Part shown: positions 63,052 to 64,000 of the stretch, piece after piece
How the letters are laid out: the number at the start of each line of letters is the position of its first letter
How positions within the stretch are numbered: position 1 is the stretch's first letter
NCBI RefSeq assembly: GCF_000442255.1
Contig: NZ_KE557279.1
Location: 175,030-239,029, forward strand
Reading direction: 5' to 3'
From: Salipiger mucosus DSM 16094
GTDB taxonomy: Bacteria; Pseudomonadota; Alphaproteobacteria; Rhodobacterales; Rhodobacteraceae
DNA length: 64,000 nucleotides
Position numbers and translations under genes: made by a program
The notes under the pieces: model-generated
Told to the model about the DNA's origin: nothing
What the model saw: only the letters and a program-made list of their open reading frames with translations
Database searches by the model: none

Positions 63052-64000
63052 ATGCGCGACTACTACCGCCCGCTTCCGCGGCACGAATACCCCGACCCTT
63101 CCGGAGCCCTGCCGCTGGCCGGCGGACCGCTTTGGTTCACGGAATGCGCCCTGCACCGCCGCGACGGCAGCGTCTCCCGCGTGCCCGCGCGCGACGTGCC
63201 GCCCGGCTTGCTTGCCCGCCTGACGGCACCGCGCGCGCCCCTGGCCGGGGTCGCGATGGATCGCGCGCGACTCATGGGCATCCTGAACGTGACGCCCGAC
63301 AGCTTCTCGGACGGCGGGCTGGACGGCTCGGTGACCGAGGCGGCCGCCCGCGCCCGCGCGCTGGCCGAGGCCGGGGCCGAGATCCTCGACGTCGGCGGAG
63401 AGAGCACGCGACCGGGATCTCTGGAAGTGCCCGCCGAGGACGAGATCGCCCGCACCGCGCCGGTGATCGAGGCGCTGGACGGCACCACGCCGGTCTCCAT
63501 CGACACGCGCAAGGCCAGCGTCGCCCGCGCCGCCGTCACGGCAGGGGCGGCGCTCGTCAACGATGTTTCGGGCCTGACCTTTGATCCCGCGCTGGCGGAT
63601 TACGTCATCGAGGCGGGCCTGCCGGTCTGCATCATGCACGCGCAGGGCGACCCGCAGACCATGCAGGACGCGCCGCGCTACGACGACGTGCTGCTCGACG
63701 TCTACGACTGGCTCGAGGAGCGGGTCGAGGCGCTGGTGGCGCGCGGCCACCCGCGCGAGCTGATCGTGGTCGACCCGGGCATCGGTTTCGGCAAGACGCA
63801 GGATCACAACCTCGCGCTGCTGCGCGGGCTGTCGATCTTCCACGGGCTGGGCTGCCCGGTGCTGCTGGGCGCTTCGCGCAAGGGGTTCATCGGGCGCATC
63901 GGGAACGAGCCCGAGGCCAGCCGCCGCGCGCCGGGCTCCATCGCCGTGGCGCTGGCCGGGGCCGCGCAGGGCGTGCAGATTCTTCGGGTGCACGACGTTG
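63052..64000 (+). CDS. folP: Dihydropteroate synthase (3' end outside window)
   Basis: The visible 316 residues include all main DHPS motifs: MGILNVTPDSFSDGG, GGESTRPG, INDVSG-type LVNDVSGL, DPGIGFGKT, and GASRKGFIG. It joins p-aminobenzoate to the pterin from the FolB pathway. The first ~70 residues before the core are an extra N-terminal region, common in Rhodobacterales FolP. ATG at 63052 follows GACGG, a weak site; the reading frame runs open through the window end. Confidence 0.94.
   Translation, partial: MRDYYRPLPRHEYPDPSGALPLAGGPLWFTECALHRRDGSVSRVPARDVPPGLLARLTAPRAPLAGVAMDRARLMGILNVTPDSFSDGGLDGSVTEAAARARALAEAGAEILDVGGESTRPGSLEVPAEDEIARTAPVIEALDGTTPVSIDTRKASVARAAVTAGAALVNDVSGLTFDPALADYVIEAGLPVCIMHAQGDPQTMQDAPRYDDVLLDVYDWLEERVEALVARGHPRELIVVDPGIGFGKTQDHNLALLRGLSIFHGLGCPVLLGASRKGFIGRIGNEPEASRRAPGSIAVALAGAAQGVQILRVHDV

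Overview
The window is a GC-rich, densely coding bacterial chromosome segment. Gene content and order point to the Rhodobacterales (alphaproteobacteria, roseobacter-like). Evidence includes phaC-phaP with PhaR-type operators, a ctaC-ctaB-(small ORF)-ctaG-ctaE cytochrome aa3 operon with an FNR box upstream, SURF1-thrC-M16 peptidase-GNAT overlapping end to end, a Tad/Flp pilus locus with very short VDWVV-type pilins, an alphaproteobacterial MlaE with an N-terminal STAS domain, and folB-folP. I see no CRISPR array, insertion sequence, prophage or rRNA. One tRNA (CAT anticodon) is present.

Layout. 1-1853: end of PHA synthase and a phasin. 2002-3504: SLC13/DASS anion symporter. 3515-4898: 3-oxoacid CoA-transferase (scoAB, minus strand), metabolically linked to PHB breakdown. 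4997-11365 (minus): L,D-transpeptidase, topA, dprA, tldD. 11383-15100: FNR-type box and aa3 oxidase operon. 15215-19126: SURF1, thrC, M16 peptidase, GNAT. 19257-22519: metallo-beta-lactamase-fold protein, FAD-linked oxidase, and lytic transglycosylase (minus). 22873-34117: Tad/Flp pilus locus: three identical tandem pilins, a fourth divergent pilin, cpaB, cpaC, an OmpA-like lipoprotein, cpaE, cpaF, tadB, tadC, tadD, a second TPR lipoprotein and the prepilin peptidase. 34134-36607: a Tat-exported serine hydrolase and an AAA+ ATPase of unknown role. 36698-36774: tRNA. 36897-44723: an envelope-glycan cluster with two polyprenol-phosphate-sugar-type GT2 enzymes, two large GT-C-like membrane proteins, a flippase-like UPF0104 protein, a GtrA protein and a methyltransferase. 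44824-51493: coiled-coil protein, DadA-like oxidase, a two-gene RND efflux unit and a rhodanese. 51733-56080: MCE/Mla lipid transporter. 56185-58433: glyS. 58563-61127: PPDK-like protein. 61289-61915: SleB-type hydrolase. 62083-64000: folB and partial folP.

Points that matter most to a reader: (i) two genes, the RND permease and the essential glyS, are each broken by one base at a homopolymer, and the mlaD homologue has ACG where ATG is expected, so sequence quality should be checked before biology is inferred; (ii) regulatory sites agree with known alphaproteobacterial regulons: paired CTGC-N3-GCAG boxes before the phasin, a near-perfect CtrA box before dprA, and a perfect FNR box before ctaC; (iii) the pilin array has a hairpin after every gene and is separated from cpaB by a terminator; (iv) the least understood items are the AAA+ ATPase next to the tad genes, the PPDK paralogue with altered ATP-grasp residues, the FolB C-terminal extension, and the glycan cluster.
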